Below, one piece after another: positions 17,000 to 24,542 of a stretch of DNA of 64,000 nucleotides. The notes beneath the pieces are model-generated. The model had not been told where the DNA came from and made no database searches. It worked only from the letters and a program-made list of their open reading frames with translations. Source of the DNA: Streptomyces sclerotialus (lineage in GTDB: Bacteria > Actinomycetota > Actinomycetes > Streptomycetales > Streptomycetaceae). The stretch's first letter is position 1; each line of letters starts with the position of its first letter. The position numbers were made by a program, and so were the translations under genes. The DNA is taken from positions 8,122,001 through 8,186,000 of the forward strand of contig NZ_JBFOHP010000002.1 in assembly GCF_040907265.1 (NCBI RefSeq), in the 5' to 3' direction.

Positions 17000-18916
17000 A
17001 TGCTCGACCCGCACAGGGCCGGCCGCACCGGCGGCAGCGAAGGGGTACAGCGTTCGCCTTGGCCTGCCGTCCTCGTCTCCATGCCCTTCATGGACATCCA
17101 CTGTCCGTCGATCCAACTCGGCCTGCTCAAGGCGATAGGCGACGCACACGGTTTCCCCGTACACACCTTCCACGCCAACCTCGATTTTGCCGCGCGCATC
17201 GGTGTGGACCGTTACCGTGCCCTCGCCGGGCATCGCGGCTGCATGATCGGTGAATGGCTCTTCTCCCGCGCCGCTTTCGGCGATGCGGCCCCGGACCCGG
17301 ATGCCCAGCTGCTCGATGAGTTCGGTCCCGAACTCGCCGCCCTGAGTGGTGAAGCGGAGAAGGACTGGCGAGAGCAGCTGCTGCGGACGCGAGACCGGGA
17401 CGTGCCGGACTATCTCGACTCGCTCGTCGATGCCTTCCCCTGGGGCGAGATGCGCCTCGTGGGATTCACCTCGACGTTCCAGCAGAACACGGCCTCCTTC
17501 GCGCTGGCACGACGGCTGAAGAGCCGGTATCCGGAGTTGTTCATCCTGTTCGGCGGGGCGAACTTCGACGGGGAGATGGGACCGGAACTCGTACGGACCG
17601 CAGGCTGTGTCGACGCCGCCGTCATCGGGGAAGGCGACATCGCGTTCCCCCAGCTGATGGATACTCTCGCCGCCGGCGGCGACCTCGGCACCGTCCCCGG
17701 TCTGGCCTACCGGAAGGAGGGCGGCGGCGATGTCGTCGTCGTGCCGCCGCTGCCCCCGACGCACCGGCTCGATGACCTGCCGGTGCCGGACTACGACGAG
17801 TACTTCCGCCACGCCGAGGAGACGGGCCTGCTTCGTCGCTCCGCCCGCCGAAGCGTACGCATACCCGTCGAGACGGCCAGAGGCTGCTGGTGGGGCGCAA
17901 AACATCACTGCACGTTCTGCGGGCTGAACGCGACGAGCATGCGGTTCAGAGCGAAATCCCCGGAACGGGTACTCGACGAATTCGCTCAGTTGGCGCGTCG
18001 CCATCACAGCTTCTGCTTCGACGCCGTGGACAACATCCTGGACATGAATTACCTGAGAACGGTCTTTCCTGCCCTCGTCGACAGCGGAGCGAGCTACGAC
18101 CTCTTCTACGAGGTGAAGGCCAATCTGAACCGGTCTCAGCTCAAGTTGCTGGCGGATGCCGGTGTGACCCTCATCCAGCCCGGACTGGAGTCATTGAGCT
18201 CGCACGTGCTGCGGCTCATGCACAAGGGAGTCAGCGCCGCGCAGAACATCAACCTGCTGCGCTGGGCACAGCACTACGGAATCGAAGTGACCTGGAATCT
18301 CCTCTGGGGGTTCCCCGGCGAAACACGCAAGGACTACGAGGACCAAGCGGCGCTCATACCCCGCCTGTTGCACCTTCAGCCGCCATCAGGGGCCGGCCGG
18401 ATCTGGCTGGAGCGCTTCAGCCCGCTCTACGAAGAGCGGGACGAGCTCCTGTCCCATTACCAGCCGGAGAAGAGCTACCGGTACGTCTATCCTCCGGACG
18501 CCGACCTCCACCGGATCGCCTACTTCTTCGACTACGAGCTGGCCGACGCCCTGCCGGACGCCGACTATGCCGCAGTCCGGCAGGAAGTCGATGCTTGGAA
18601 CGCGGCCTGGCAGGGCGAACGGCCGCCCGTACTGACGTACTGGTCGGCACCGCACTTCGTCCAGATCTATGACGGCAGGCATGAAGGGCACGAGGGGACG
18701 TACACCTTCGAAGGCACGATGGCCGACCTCTACCTGGCCTGCAGCCGCCGGCCCGTCACCGCGGCGGGCGCGCAGCGCGCCCTCGGCATCAACCGTTCCG
18801 CCGCAGTCGTCCAGATGATGCTGCGCGACCTTCAGGAAATGGGGCTGGTGTTCCTCGACGGGAAAACGGCCGTGGCACTTGCCTTACCCGCCTCGCCACG
18901 GCGATCCGTACCCTGA
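17000..18916 (+). CDS. RiPP maturation radical SAM C-methyltransferase (B12-binding, class B)
   Basis: A 638-residue enzyme with an N-terminal cobalamin-binding-like domain (AVLVSMPFMDIHCPSIQLGL, GFTSTFQQNTASFALA, LFGGANFDGEMG, VIGEGDIAFPQL). A radical SAM barrel follows. The cluster motif is GCWWGAKHHCTFCGLN: Cys at about 296, 304 and 307, spacing C-x7-C-x2-C. This wide spacing with the GCWWG signature marks the RiPP maturation radical SAM protein 1 family (TIGR03975). These enzymes methylate unactivated carbons of ribosomal peptides using B12 and SAM. The start ATG 17000 follows the small peptide gene by 4 nt, so the two are probably co-translated; codon 629 is TTA. The C-terminal winged-helix-like tail may bind the leader. 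Confidence 0.88.
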   Translation: MLDPHRAGRTGGSEGVQRSPWPAVLVSMPFMDIHCPSIQLGLLKAIGDAHGFPVHTFHANLDFAARIGVDRYRALAGHRGCMIGEWLFSRAAFGDAAPDPDAQLLDEFGPELAALSGEAEKDWREQLLRTRDRDVPDYLDSLVDAFPWGEMRLVGFTSTFQQNTASFALARRLKSRYPELFILFGGANFDGEMGPELVRTAGCVDAAVIGEGDIAFPQLMDTLAAGGDLGTVPGLAYRKEGGGDVVVVPPLPPTHRLDDLPVPDYDEYFRHAEETGLLRRSARRSVRIPVETARGCWWGAKHHCTFCGLNATSMRFRAKSPERVLDEFAQLARRHHSFCFDAVDNILDMNYLRTVFPALVDSGASYDLFYEVKANLNRSQLKLLADAGVTLIQPGLESLSSHVLRLMHKGVSAAQNINLLRWAQHYGIEVTWNLLWGFPGETRKDYEDQAALIPRLLHLQPPSGAGRIWLERFSPLYEERDELLSHYQPEKSYRYVYPPDADLHRIAYFFDYELADALPDADYAAVRQEVDAWNAAWQGERPPVLTYWSAPHFVQIYDGRHEGHEGTYTFEGTMADLYLACSRRPVTAAGAQRALGINRSAAVVQMMLRDLQEMGLVFLDGKTAVALALPASPRRSVP

Positions 18917-18922
18917 ATACTC

Positions 18923-19225
18923 TCACTCGCCGTTGCGTTCTTCGGCATCGGAACTGTGCTCCTCGGCATCGGACGAGAAGGGGCCGAAGGGCTCGATCCT
19001 GGGATTGGCGTACGGGCCGTGGAAGCCGGGCATCCCCCTGATCCGCTCCGCGGCCTCCTCGGTGACCAGCAGGGCGTAGAGCTGCTGGGACGGGTCGACG
19101 GACACCAGCCCGTATTGCCGGTCGACCTCGGCGTCGGCGAGTCCGAAGCGCTGCTGGGCACCATGGAGCGTCGTGTGCGGCGGGAGTGCCACAGTGACGA
19201 GAACGGTAGGGCTTCCCGGAGTCAT
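18923..19225 (-). CDS. small protein paired with the subtilase
   Basis: This 100-residue protein directly follows the subtilase gene (7-bp gap, same strand). Its body (SPTVLVTVALPPHTTLHGAQ, VDPSQQLYALLVTEEAAERI) looks like a compact alpha/beta fold. The layout recalls, without clear identity, protease propeptide/inhibitor domains in which a beta strand is followed by an E-A-A-x-x-I helix. The tail is acidic and repeats SSDAEEH/SSDAEER. It converges with the radical SAM gene, leaving 6 bp. Function unknown; a chaperone or inhibitor of the protease is a reasonable guess. Confidence 0.6.
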   Translation of the reverse strand: MTPGSPTVLVTVALPPHTTLHGAQQRFGLADAEVDRQYGLVSVDPSQQLYALLVTEEAAERIRGMPGFHGPYANPRIEPFGPFSSDAEEHSSDAEERNGE

Positions 19226-19232
19226 GGGCCTC

Positions 19233-20600
19233 CTACGAACGCTCGTTGCTCAGGCTGCGGCGGCGCAGTGCCTCCGTGACGGCGGTGGTGTTGATGATGC
19301 CGTAGCCGCATTCGTAGTCGAAGCCCGCAACGCCCAGATCGTCGGCCGTGCGGCGCAGCAGCGTGCGCATCCGGGAGGGCGGGATCTTCTTGGCCGACCA
19401 CTGGGTGCGCACGGCCGCGATGATGCCCGCGGCCACCGGGCAGGCCGCCGAGGTCCCCGAGTCGGGACTGGTGGCGCCGAATGCCTGCGAGCCCGCGAAG
19501 TGGGTGTACGTGGCGACGTCGGGCTTGCGCGGGGTGAGCCGGCCGGGGCCTTGGGAGGAGTAGCCGACCCGTGCCTTCCGGGTGTCCACGCCCGCTACGG
19601 ACAGTACGGCGGGGTGCGAGTTGGCGCCGCCGATGGGGCGGTCGGCGTACTTGCAGCGCGGGTCGGGGCAGTCGCGTCCGCAGTTGCCCGCGGCGAACAG
19701 GATGTCGGCGCCGGCCTGCTCCAGGGCGGCCACCGCGAGGTTGAACGGGTGGGCGGGGTTGTCGGAGTAGTTGCCCGGGTGACCCGGTGGGAAGTCCCAG
19801 CTCGGGTCGTAGGAGCCCCAGCTGTTGCTGACGACCAGCATGCGCTGTTCGGGCGGCATCTCCTCCAGCAGCGTCCGCAGGTGCGCGTAGGCCGCGATCG
19901 CGTCGGAGAGCAGGCCTTCCATGGCGGTGGCGCCCCGGCGCCGGGGGAAGAGCACCGGAATGTCGAGCAGGTCGACGTGCGGCGCGACCACCAGCGAGTC
20001 GAATGCACACATGGTGCCGTGGTCCACGGCGAACCGGCCGAAGTCTCCGTCGAGCCCGGCCGGCTTCCAGCTGTGCTCGGCGTCGACGGTCACGGGGGAG
20101 CCCAGCACCTCGCCCACCTGCGCGACGTTGATGCCGCTGTCGACGATGGCAAGGGGGACGTCCCGGCCGTCCAGGCCTTCCTTCCTGAGGGGCTCGGCGA
20201 CGGCGTGCTGTACGTCCTGCCAGTTGCCGACCGGGGGAGTCCCACCACATGTCGGCATCGTTGCGATGACGGGGTCGGAGGACAGGCCGACGATGTCCGG
20301 CCGGGCCGTCGCGAGCATGGCGACGCGACTGGTGGTGTCGTAGTCCTGGATCTCGCCACGCACCAGGACACTCGCGTCTTCCGGAGCCATGGAGAACACG
20401 AGTGGCTGGTCCAGTGACAGGGGATCACCACCAGGCGTGGCGGGCTTCGGCCGGGCGATCGGCACCGGCACGAAGGCCGGATCCACGGCGAAACCGGGAA
20501 CCGACCCCGCCACGTCAACGGCCGGCGGAGTGGTGACCGCGGGGTCGACGACGGCTTGCATGACATCCAGCTCGGGCCGCATCTGAACAATTACTCGCAT
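19233..20600 (-). CDS. subtilisin-like S8 serine peptidase
   Basis: This 455-residue protein has the full S8 triad: Asp in PLAIVDSGIN (about 154), His in AVDHGTMC (about 194), Ser in SGTSAACPVAAG (about 384). The oxyanion Asn lies in FAAGNCG (about 306). A ~140-residue N-terminal region without a signal peptide precedes the catalytic domain, so it probably works in the cytoplasm, as RiPP-linked subtilases do. Cys-rich insertions (CGRDCPDPRCKY) are unusual. The ATG at 20600 is chosen for the AGGGGGA upstream. It converges on the radical SAM gene and could remove a leader peptide. Confidence 0.85.
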   Translation of the reverse strand: MRVIVQMRPELDVMQAVVDPAVTTPPAVDVAGSVPGFAVDPAFVPVPIARPKPATPGGDPLSLDQPLVFSMAPEDASVLVRGEIQDYDTTSRVAMLATARPDIVGLSSDPVIATMPTCGGTPPVGNWQDVQHAVAEPLRKEGLDGRDVPLAIVDSGINVAQVGEVLGSPVTVDAEHSWKPAGLDGDFGRFAVDHGTMCAFDSLVVAPHVDLLDIPVLFPRRRGATAMEGLLSDAIAAYAHLRTLLEEMPPEQRMLVVSNSWGSYDPSWDFPPGHPGNYSDNPAHPFNLAVAALEQAGADILFAAGNCGRDCPDPRCKYADRPIGGANSHPAVLSVAGVDTRKARVGYSSQGPGRLTPRKPDVATYTHFAGSQAFGATSPDSGTSAACPVAAGIIAAVRTQWSAKKIPPSRMRTLLRRTADDLGVAGFDYECGYGIINTTAVTEALRRRSLSNERS

Positions 20601-20996
20601 AAGTCCCCCTGGGCGAGAAGAGAATCCGGCACGAAGAAAAGGCAGCGGCGGTGGCACAGCTTGAAAGGCGACAAGTTGAAAGGCAACGAGTTGAAAGGCA
20701 ACGAGTTGAGAGCAACACGTTGAGGGACGCACGCGGATTCAGCCTCGGAGAACTCATGTTATGGGTGCCCGCCTGACCGGTCCATACGGTCGCAGGCGTA
20801 GCGCCCGGCGCGCCTCCTGCGCCGATGGCGGCGCAGCGCTCGTACGTACGGGAACCGGACGCCACACGCTCATGTGCCGCCGCTCTTCCGGCGTATCTGC
20901 TGCCTCTGGCTTGATTCCGTGGTTATCCGCCGAGGGGCGGGCCAGTAGCGTTTTCCTGCCTCCCGTCATGAGGTCGCTTCAGCAAGGGAGAATGCC
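20601..20996. other. divergent promoter region of the subtilase and lectin-metzincin genes
   Basis: A 396-bp gap without a supportable gene. The part near the subtilase holds a 15-bp tandem repeat (listed separately). The part near 20900-20950 should carry the plus-strand promoter. A GGGAG Shine-Dalgarno precedes the ATG at 20997. Confidence 0.5.
20660..20719. repeat. 15-bp tandem repeat upstream of the subtilase gene
   Basis: Four consecutive 15-bp units: cttgaaaggcgacaa, gttgaaaggcaacga (twice, identical), gttgagagcaacacg. They begin 60 bp upstream of the subtilase start and so lie in its leader or promoter. On the minus strand each unit carries CAACTCGTTGCC-type sequence. Confidence 0.85.
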
Positions 20997-22301
20997 ATGA
21001 CATGGCTGGGCTGGGAGAGCCTCGAAGGGAAACTGACAAGCGGCCCGGGAGTGTCGTCCTGGGGCCCTGAGCGGCTCGACGTCTTCGCGCGGGGGACGGA
21101 CGCGGCGCTGTGGCACAAATGCTTCGACAGCGACTGGTCGGACTGGGAAAGCCTGGGTGGCGTCCTGACGTCGGCGCCCGCGGTGGTTTCCTGGGGACGC
21201 GACCGTATCGACGTTTTCGCCCGGGGCGCCGACCTCGCGTTGTGGCACAAGTGGTTCGACAACGAATGGTCCGGCTGGGAGAGCCTCGGTGGCGTCCTTA
21301 CCTCCGGCCCTGCCGTGGCGAGCAGGAAGAGCGGACGGCTGGACGTATTTGTGCGGGGCACGGATTCGGCGATATGGCACAAGTCGTACGGAGACGGTTG
21401 GTCGGGGTGGGAGAGTCTGGGCGGGGTGCTGACGAGTGCGCCTGCCGCGGCGAGTTGGTCGTCCGGGCGGCTGGACGTTTTCGCGCGGGGTGCTGATTCG
21501 GCGCTGTGGCACAAGTCGTTCGAGGACGGTTGGTCGGGGTGGGAGAGTCTGGGCGGGGTGCTGACGAGTGCGCCTGCCGCGGCGAGTTGGTCGTCCGGGC
21601 GGCTGGACGTTTTCGCGCGGGGTGCTGATTCGGCGCTGTGGCACAAGTCGTTCAAGAACGGCTGGTCCGAATGGGAAAGCCGCAAAGGTCTCCTCGCGAG
21701 CGCTCCCGCGGCCGTCTGCTGGGGGGCGAACCGCATCGACGTGTGCGCCACGGGCATCGACAGCACGGTGTGGCACAAGTGGTGGCAGCCGCTGCCCACG
21801 GTGCGGCTGCACGCCAAGGTCCTCACCGCGCCGGACGTCTCCGTCGCCGACGCCGTCGCGCGGGCGCGGGAAGTGTTCGCGACCGTGGGGATCGCGGTGC
21901 AACTGGTGACGACGGAGAACCTCACCCTGCCGGAGCTGGACGACATCGACATCGGGAAGTGCCGGGAGGCGGAGGTCACGGCCGAGCAGAAGAAGCTGTT
22001 CGCCCACCGCGCCGACGCGAGCAGCAAAGACATGGTGGTCTACTTCGTACGTTCCACGAAACCACCGTTCAACGGCTGCGCGGCGCATCCCGCCAATCGT
22101 CCCAGTGCCGTGGTCGTCCAGAAGGCGACACCATGGACGCTCGCCCATGAGATCGGCCATCTGCTGGGCCTCTACCACGTCAGTAACAAGAATCGCCTCA
22201 TGATGGGCAAAGGGACGATAGACATCACCAACCCGCCTCCCGACCTCGTCGCCGACGAGGTCAAGATAATGCTGGACAGCCCGTTCATTCAGTACGTCTG
22301 A
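20997..22301 (+). CDS. PLL-type lectin propeller fused to a metzincin protease domain
   Basis: A 434-residue two-part protein. Residues ~1-265 hold six ~44-residue repeats of the form [17 protein letters not shown]...[16 protein letters not shown]. This is the beta-propeller repeat of the PLL family (sugar-binding lectins of Photorhabdus). Residues ~270-434 hold the zinc signature [11 protein letters not shown] (His384, Glu385, His388, His394) with a Met-turn-like NRLMMG just after, the mark of metzincin peptidases. No signal peptide is visible, so export, if any, is unconventional. Blades 4 and 5 are almost identical in DNA. GGGAGA precedes the ATG. The next gene starts 10 bp after the stop. 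Confidence 0.85.
   Translation: MTWLGWESLEGKLTSGPGVSSWGPERLDVFARGTDAALWHKCFDSDWSDWESLGGVLTSAPAVVSWGRDRIDVFARGADLALWHKWFDNEWSGWESLGGVLTSGPAVASRKSGRLDVFVRGTDSAIWHKSYGDGWSGWESLGGVLTSAPAAASWSSGRLDVFARGADSALWHKSFEDGWSGWESLGGVLTSAPAAASWSSGRLDVFARGADSALWHKSFKNGWSEWESRKGLLASAPAAVCWGANRIDVCATGIDSTVWHKWWQPLPTVRLHAKVLTAPDVSVADAVARAREVFATVGIAVQLVTTENLTLPELDDIDIGKCREAEVTAEQKKLFAHRADASSKDMVVYFVRSTKPPFNGCAAHPANRPSAVVVQKATPWTLAHEIGHLLGLYHVSNKNRLMMGKGTIDITNPPPDLVADEVKIMLDSPFIQYV
21393..21656 (+). repeat. 132-bp near-perfect duplication encoding two propeller blades
   Basis: The 132 bp at 21393-21524 recur directly at 21525-21656, differing only in the last codon (GAG/AAG). The other blades are clearly diverged. 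A very recent duplication or gene conversion within the propeller is implied. Confidence 0.9.
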
Positions 22302-22310
22302 GAGGCTGCG

Positions 22311-22901
22311 ATGAGCGTTTCCATGGAGGACGTGCGCAAGATCCTCAGCTCCGAGGAGCCGGACTACGAGGCCGCCGCACGGCTCGGCGGCAACAGCCTT
22401 CCCCATCTGCGAGCACTGATCGACGGCGATGACCTGATGCTCGCCTCGAAGGCGGCGTACGCGGCCGGTCTGCTGGAGGGCGACGCGGGGCAGGACGCCA
22501 TCGTGGCCGCCACCCGGAGCGGTGATCCGGCGGTTCGGGTGGCGGCAGCGAGCGCCGCGGTGAACCTGCCTGCCGGGTCCGCCGTCACCGTCCTCACCGG
22601 CCTGCTCGAGGACCCTGACCCCGGCGTCCGGAAAACGGCCCTGTCAGCAGCCCCCGAGGAAGAACGAGCGGCGCTGACCGGCCGGGTACGGGAAAGGCCG
22701 CAGAGCCCGCCGGTACCGCCCGCCGACACGGGGCCGGACGAAGGGCAGAGCACCACACCGATGCCCGGGGAACAGGCCGGCAGCGGCCTCATGCCCGGCG
22801 AGGGCGTGGCGAAGGGGCTGATGCCCGGTGAGGAGCCCGGCCGCGGCACACAGAGCAGCGACCAGCCTCCGCAGCCGGGGAAGATGCCGGGCGAGGCCTG
22901 A
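22311..22901 (+). CDS. HEAT-repeat-like protein with MPGE decapeptide tail
   Basis: This 196-residue protein starts 10 bp after the lectin-metzincin gene, so the two are probably one operon. Residues ~10-125 form HEAT-like helical pairs (DLMLASKAAYAAGLL, DPAVRVAAASAAVNL, DPDPGVRKTALSAA). The tail is Pro/Gly-rich and carries MPGE at 151, 161, 171 and 192, the first three in a ten-residue period. Such short conserved repeats outside a folded domain may be docking or processing sites. I do not recognise a family for the tail. The stop lies in a 34-bp duplication. Confidence 0.72.
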   Translation: MSVSMEDVRKILSSEEPDYEAAARLGGNSLPHLRALIDGDDLMLASKAAYAAGLLEGDAGQDAIVAATRSGDPAVRVAAASAAVNLPAGSAVTVLTGLLEDPDPGVRKTALSAAPEEERAALTGRVRERPQSPPVPPADTGPDEGQSTTPMPGEQAGSGLMPGEGVAKGLMPGEEPGRGTQSSDQPPQPGKMPGEA

Positions 22902-22963
22902 GCCGGTCCTGCTGCCGGCGGGCGGCTACGCCTGAACCGGTGCTGCTGCCGGCGGACGGCTAC
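22896..22963. repeat. 34-bp tandem duplication between converging genes
   Basis: Two adjacent 34-bp units (22896-22929 and 22930-22963), each starting gcctga and ending ggctac, differ at three positions. The first contains the stop of the HEAT-like gene. The second contains the stop of the converging minus-strand gene. Confidence 0.85.
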
Positions 22964-23178
22964 GCCTGAGCCGCGATCACCGCCGCCGCCATCTTCCCGA
23001 TCTCACGGATTCTGCTCAGGGCCTCGTCCAAGGTCTCGATCCGGGCTGCCGCGGCTTTCACTTCCGCCGACCGGTGCCCGGGCACCCCGTGCCGGGACAT
23101 CGTTTCGCCCGCGTCGACGATGAGTTCGTAGGCGCGCAGTACCGCCTGGCGCTCAGCGGAGGTCCTGCCCTCGGTCAT
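22960..23178 (-). CDS. small helical protein of unknown function (72 residues)
   Basis: The sequence (MTEGRTSAERQAVLRAYELI, then ARIETLDEALSRIREIGKMA) predicts mostly alpha helix, with heptad-like spacing in the second half. GGAGG lies just upstream of the ATG. It overlaps the stop of the upstream 61-residue gene by 4 bp (ATGA), so both are translated from one message. No family recognised. Confidence 0.65.
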   Translation of the reverse strand: MTEGRTSAERQAVLRAYELIVDAGETMSRHGVPGHRSAEVKAAAARIETLDEALSRIREIGKMAAAVIAAQA

Positions 23179-23360
23179 GCCGCCACCTCCGACCGGGGGA
23201 CGATCATGAACTTGTCGCCGCGTGCGCTGTACACGACCTGCACGTCCTCGCCTGCCGCGTTCCGGCCTGCCGCCTCGGAGTCCAACCTCGGCAACGACCG
23301 GGGATCGCCCGCGGGCAGCCACCGACGCTCGGTGTCCCGCTGCTGACCGATGACACGCAT
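23175..23360 (-). CDS. small protein of unknown function (61 residues)
   Basis: Starts MRVIGQQRDTERRWLPAGDP and ends with a short beta-rich piece (VQVVYSARGDKFMIVPRSEV). AGAGGAAG precedes the ATG by 7 nt. It overlaps the following gene by 4 bp. The pair lies between the HEAT-like gene and the divergent lipase. Function not recognised. Confidence 0.62.
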   Translation of the reverse strand: MRVIGQQRDTERRWLPAGDPRSLPRLDSEAAGRNAAGEDVQVVYSARGDKFMIVPRSEVAA

Positions 23361-23541
23361 GGCACTTCCTCTCTGGCTCATCGGCGCTCGCCGGTGGCTC
23401 GTGCTCGCTGCGAAAGCTTGCGGATTCCACGGTGCCGTTCCGGGTTGCAGTACTCGCTGCACCGTTCGCTGCAGCGGCGACTGCAGCGAACGGTGCAACA
23501 CGCGGGAGCAGGATGAAGGCGCCGCAGCCGCAGTGCGGTGA
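23350..23541 (+). CDS. possible Cys-periodic small peptide upstream of the lipase (63 codons)
   Basis: A short frame whose stop overlaps the alternative GTG start of the lipase (GTGA, 23538-23541). After a hydrophobic start (PLWLIGARRWLVLAAKACGF) it has Cys at every fourth residue (GCSTRCTVRCSGDCSERCNT), produced by the 12-bp repeat. It overlaps the divergent gene's start by 11 bp, and its own Shine-Dalgarno is weak. The TGCA repeats also give Cys codons on the other strand. Treat as a candidate only. Confidence 0.3.
   Translation: MTRMALPLWLIGARRWLVLAAKACGFHGAVPGCSTRCTVRCSGDCSERCNTREQDEGAAAAVR
23445..23504. repeat. 12-bp repeat (CTGCAnCGnnCG type), 5 units, with long dyad
   Basis: Five 12-bp units in register: ttgcagtactcg, ctgcaccgttcg, ctgcagcggcga, ctgcagcgaacg, gtgcaacacgcg. 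Within them, 23458-23474 and 23481-23497 are a perfect 17-bp inverted repeat with a 6-nt centre. The array lies in the gap between the minus-strand small genes and the lipase. A related 3-unit array occurs at 24421. Confidence 0.85.
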
Positions 23542-23579
23542 CCGGCGACATGTTGGCACCAGAGCACGGGGACAGCAGT

Positions 23580-24383
23580 ATGAAAGCAACGGGGCTTTTG
23601 CAGCAGAGCGTGCGTGCCGTGGTATCGATGCCCGCCGAGGCGGCGGTGCTGGCACTGGCGTCGGCCTTCCAGACCACACTGAAAGCCGCACCGTGGCGGC
23701 GCCGGAACAACCGGCCCTCGGACCGGCCGGAGGACGGTGACCTCGCATGGCCGCCCGAGGACAGCCGGCAGACACCGATCGTGCTCGTTCCGGGGTACCT
23801 CTCCACCACAGCGTGCTGGGAGAGCCTGCTGGTACGCCTGCGGCAACGCGGTTATCACAACATCACCGTCGTGCAGTACAACTCGCTGAGGATGGGGGTC
23901 CCGGAAATCGCCGAGACGGTCGCGGAGGAAGCGTCCGCAGCCGCCCGGCGCAGCGGAACGCGTGGGGTGCATCTCATCGGTTACAGCCTCGGCGGGCTGG
24001 CGATACGCTACGCGTTGCAGTTCCTCGGTCCGGACGCCGATGCGTTGAGCGCCATCACCATCGCGACACCGCACCACGGTGCTCCGCTCGCGTATGCCGG
24101 TCTCGGCCCGGCCGCCAAGCAGATGCGCCTCAAGTCCGCACTCCTGGACGAGCTGCCTCCCATCGATTCCGGTGGCCGCGTCCGCTGGCTGCTCATCGGG
24201 GGGAAAGCCGATCTCGTGGTACCGATCTCCAGTGCGACGGCCGGTGGGCACGTCGCTTCCGCCAGCATTCCGGTCAGTGGGCACCTGAACATCATCGACA
24301 CTCCGCTGCTGGCGGATACGGTCATCAGCCACTTGGCGTCCTGCCGAACCGGGCGGAAGAGTCCGCGGGTGCTGGCTTCGTGA
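23580..24383 (+). CDS. lipase / triacylglycerol-hydrolase-like alpha/beta hydrolase
   Basis: A 267-residue alpha/beta hydrolase of the actinobacterial lipase A/esterase type. It has the oxyanion motif PIVLVPGYLSTTACWESL, nucleophile elbow LIGYSLGGLAIRY, TPHHGAPLAYAG typical of lipase A, the acid in GGKADLVVP, and His in SGHLNIIDTP. No signal sequence is evident, so it may act inside the cell. I use ATG 23580 (GGGGA 7 nt upstream); GTG 23538 is the alternative and would overlap an upstream small frame as GTGA. A further small frame overlaps its stop in the same way. Confidence 0.82.
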   Translation: MKATGLLQQSVRAVVSMPAEAAVLALASAFQTTLKAAPWRRRNNRPSDRPEDGDLAWPPEDSRQTPIVLVPGYLSTTACWESLLVRLRQRGYHNITVVQYNSLRMGVPEIAETVAEEASAAARRSGTRGVHLIGYSLGGLAIRYALQFLGPDADALSAITIATPHHGAPLAYAGLGPAAKQMRLKSALLDELPPIDSGGRVRWLLIGGKADLVVPISSATAGGHVASASIPVSGHLNIIDTPLLADTVISHLASCRTGRKSPRVLAS

Positions 24384-24526
24384 CGCGAGTCCGATGTCGT
24401 GCCGGGCCGCTCAGCGGCCGCTGTAACGATCACTGCAACGGGTTCTGCAACGCCGGAACGCACGATGGGGCAAGGACGTCGCAGCGCCGGGCCGCCGGTG
24501 GCCCGGACCGCGTTCGCACCGCGTAA
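24380..24526 (+). CDS. possible Cys-periodic small peptide after the lipase (48 codons)
   Basis: The GTG overlaps the lipase stop (GTGA, 24380-24383). The predicted peptide contains SGRCNDHCNGFCNAGTHDG: three Cys at four-residue spacing from the second 12-bp repeat. It ends 16 bp before the next gene. It resembles the candidate upstream of the lipase in architecture. No Shine-Dalgarno is obvious; it would rely on coupling. Candidate only. Confidence 0.32.
   Translation: MTRVRCRAGPLSGRCNDHCNGFCNAGTHDGARTSQRRAAGGPDRVRTA
24421..24456. repeat. 12-bp direct repeat (CTGyAACn), 3 units
   Basis: Units ctgtaacgatca, ctgcaacgggtt and ctgcaacgccgg follow head to tail. Spacing and the CTGCA core match the five-unit array at 23445. 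Both arrays lie about 75-120 bp upstream of a start codon preceded by GCACC...GCAGTA, so the two leader regions look related. Confidence 0.8.
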
Positions 24527-24542
24527 GAGGGCGAGCAGTACC

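Noticed and set aside
23538..23579. GTG 23538 as the lipase start
   Set aside because: The GTGA overlap is attractive, but the Shine-Dalgarno and homology favour ATG 23580; kept as an alternative.
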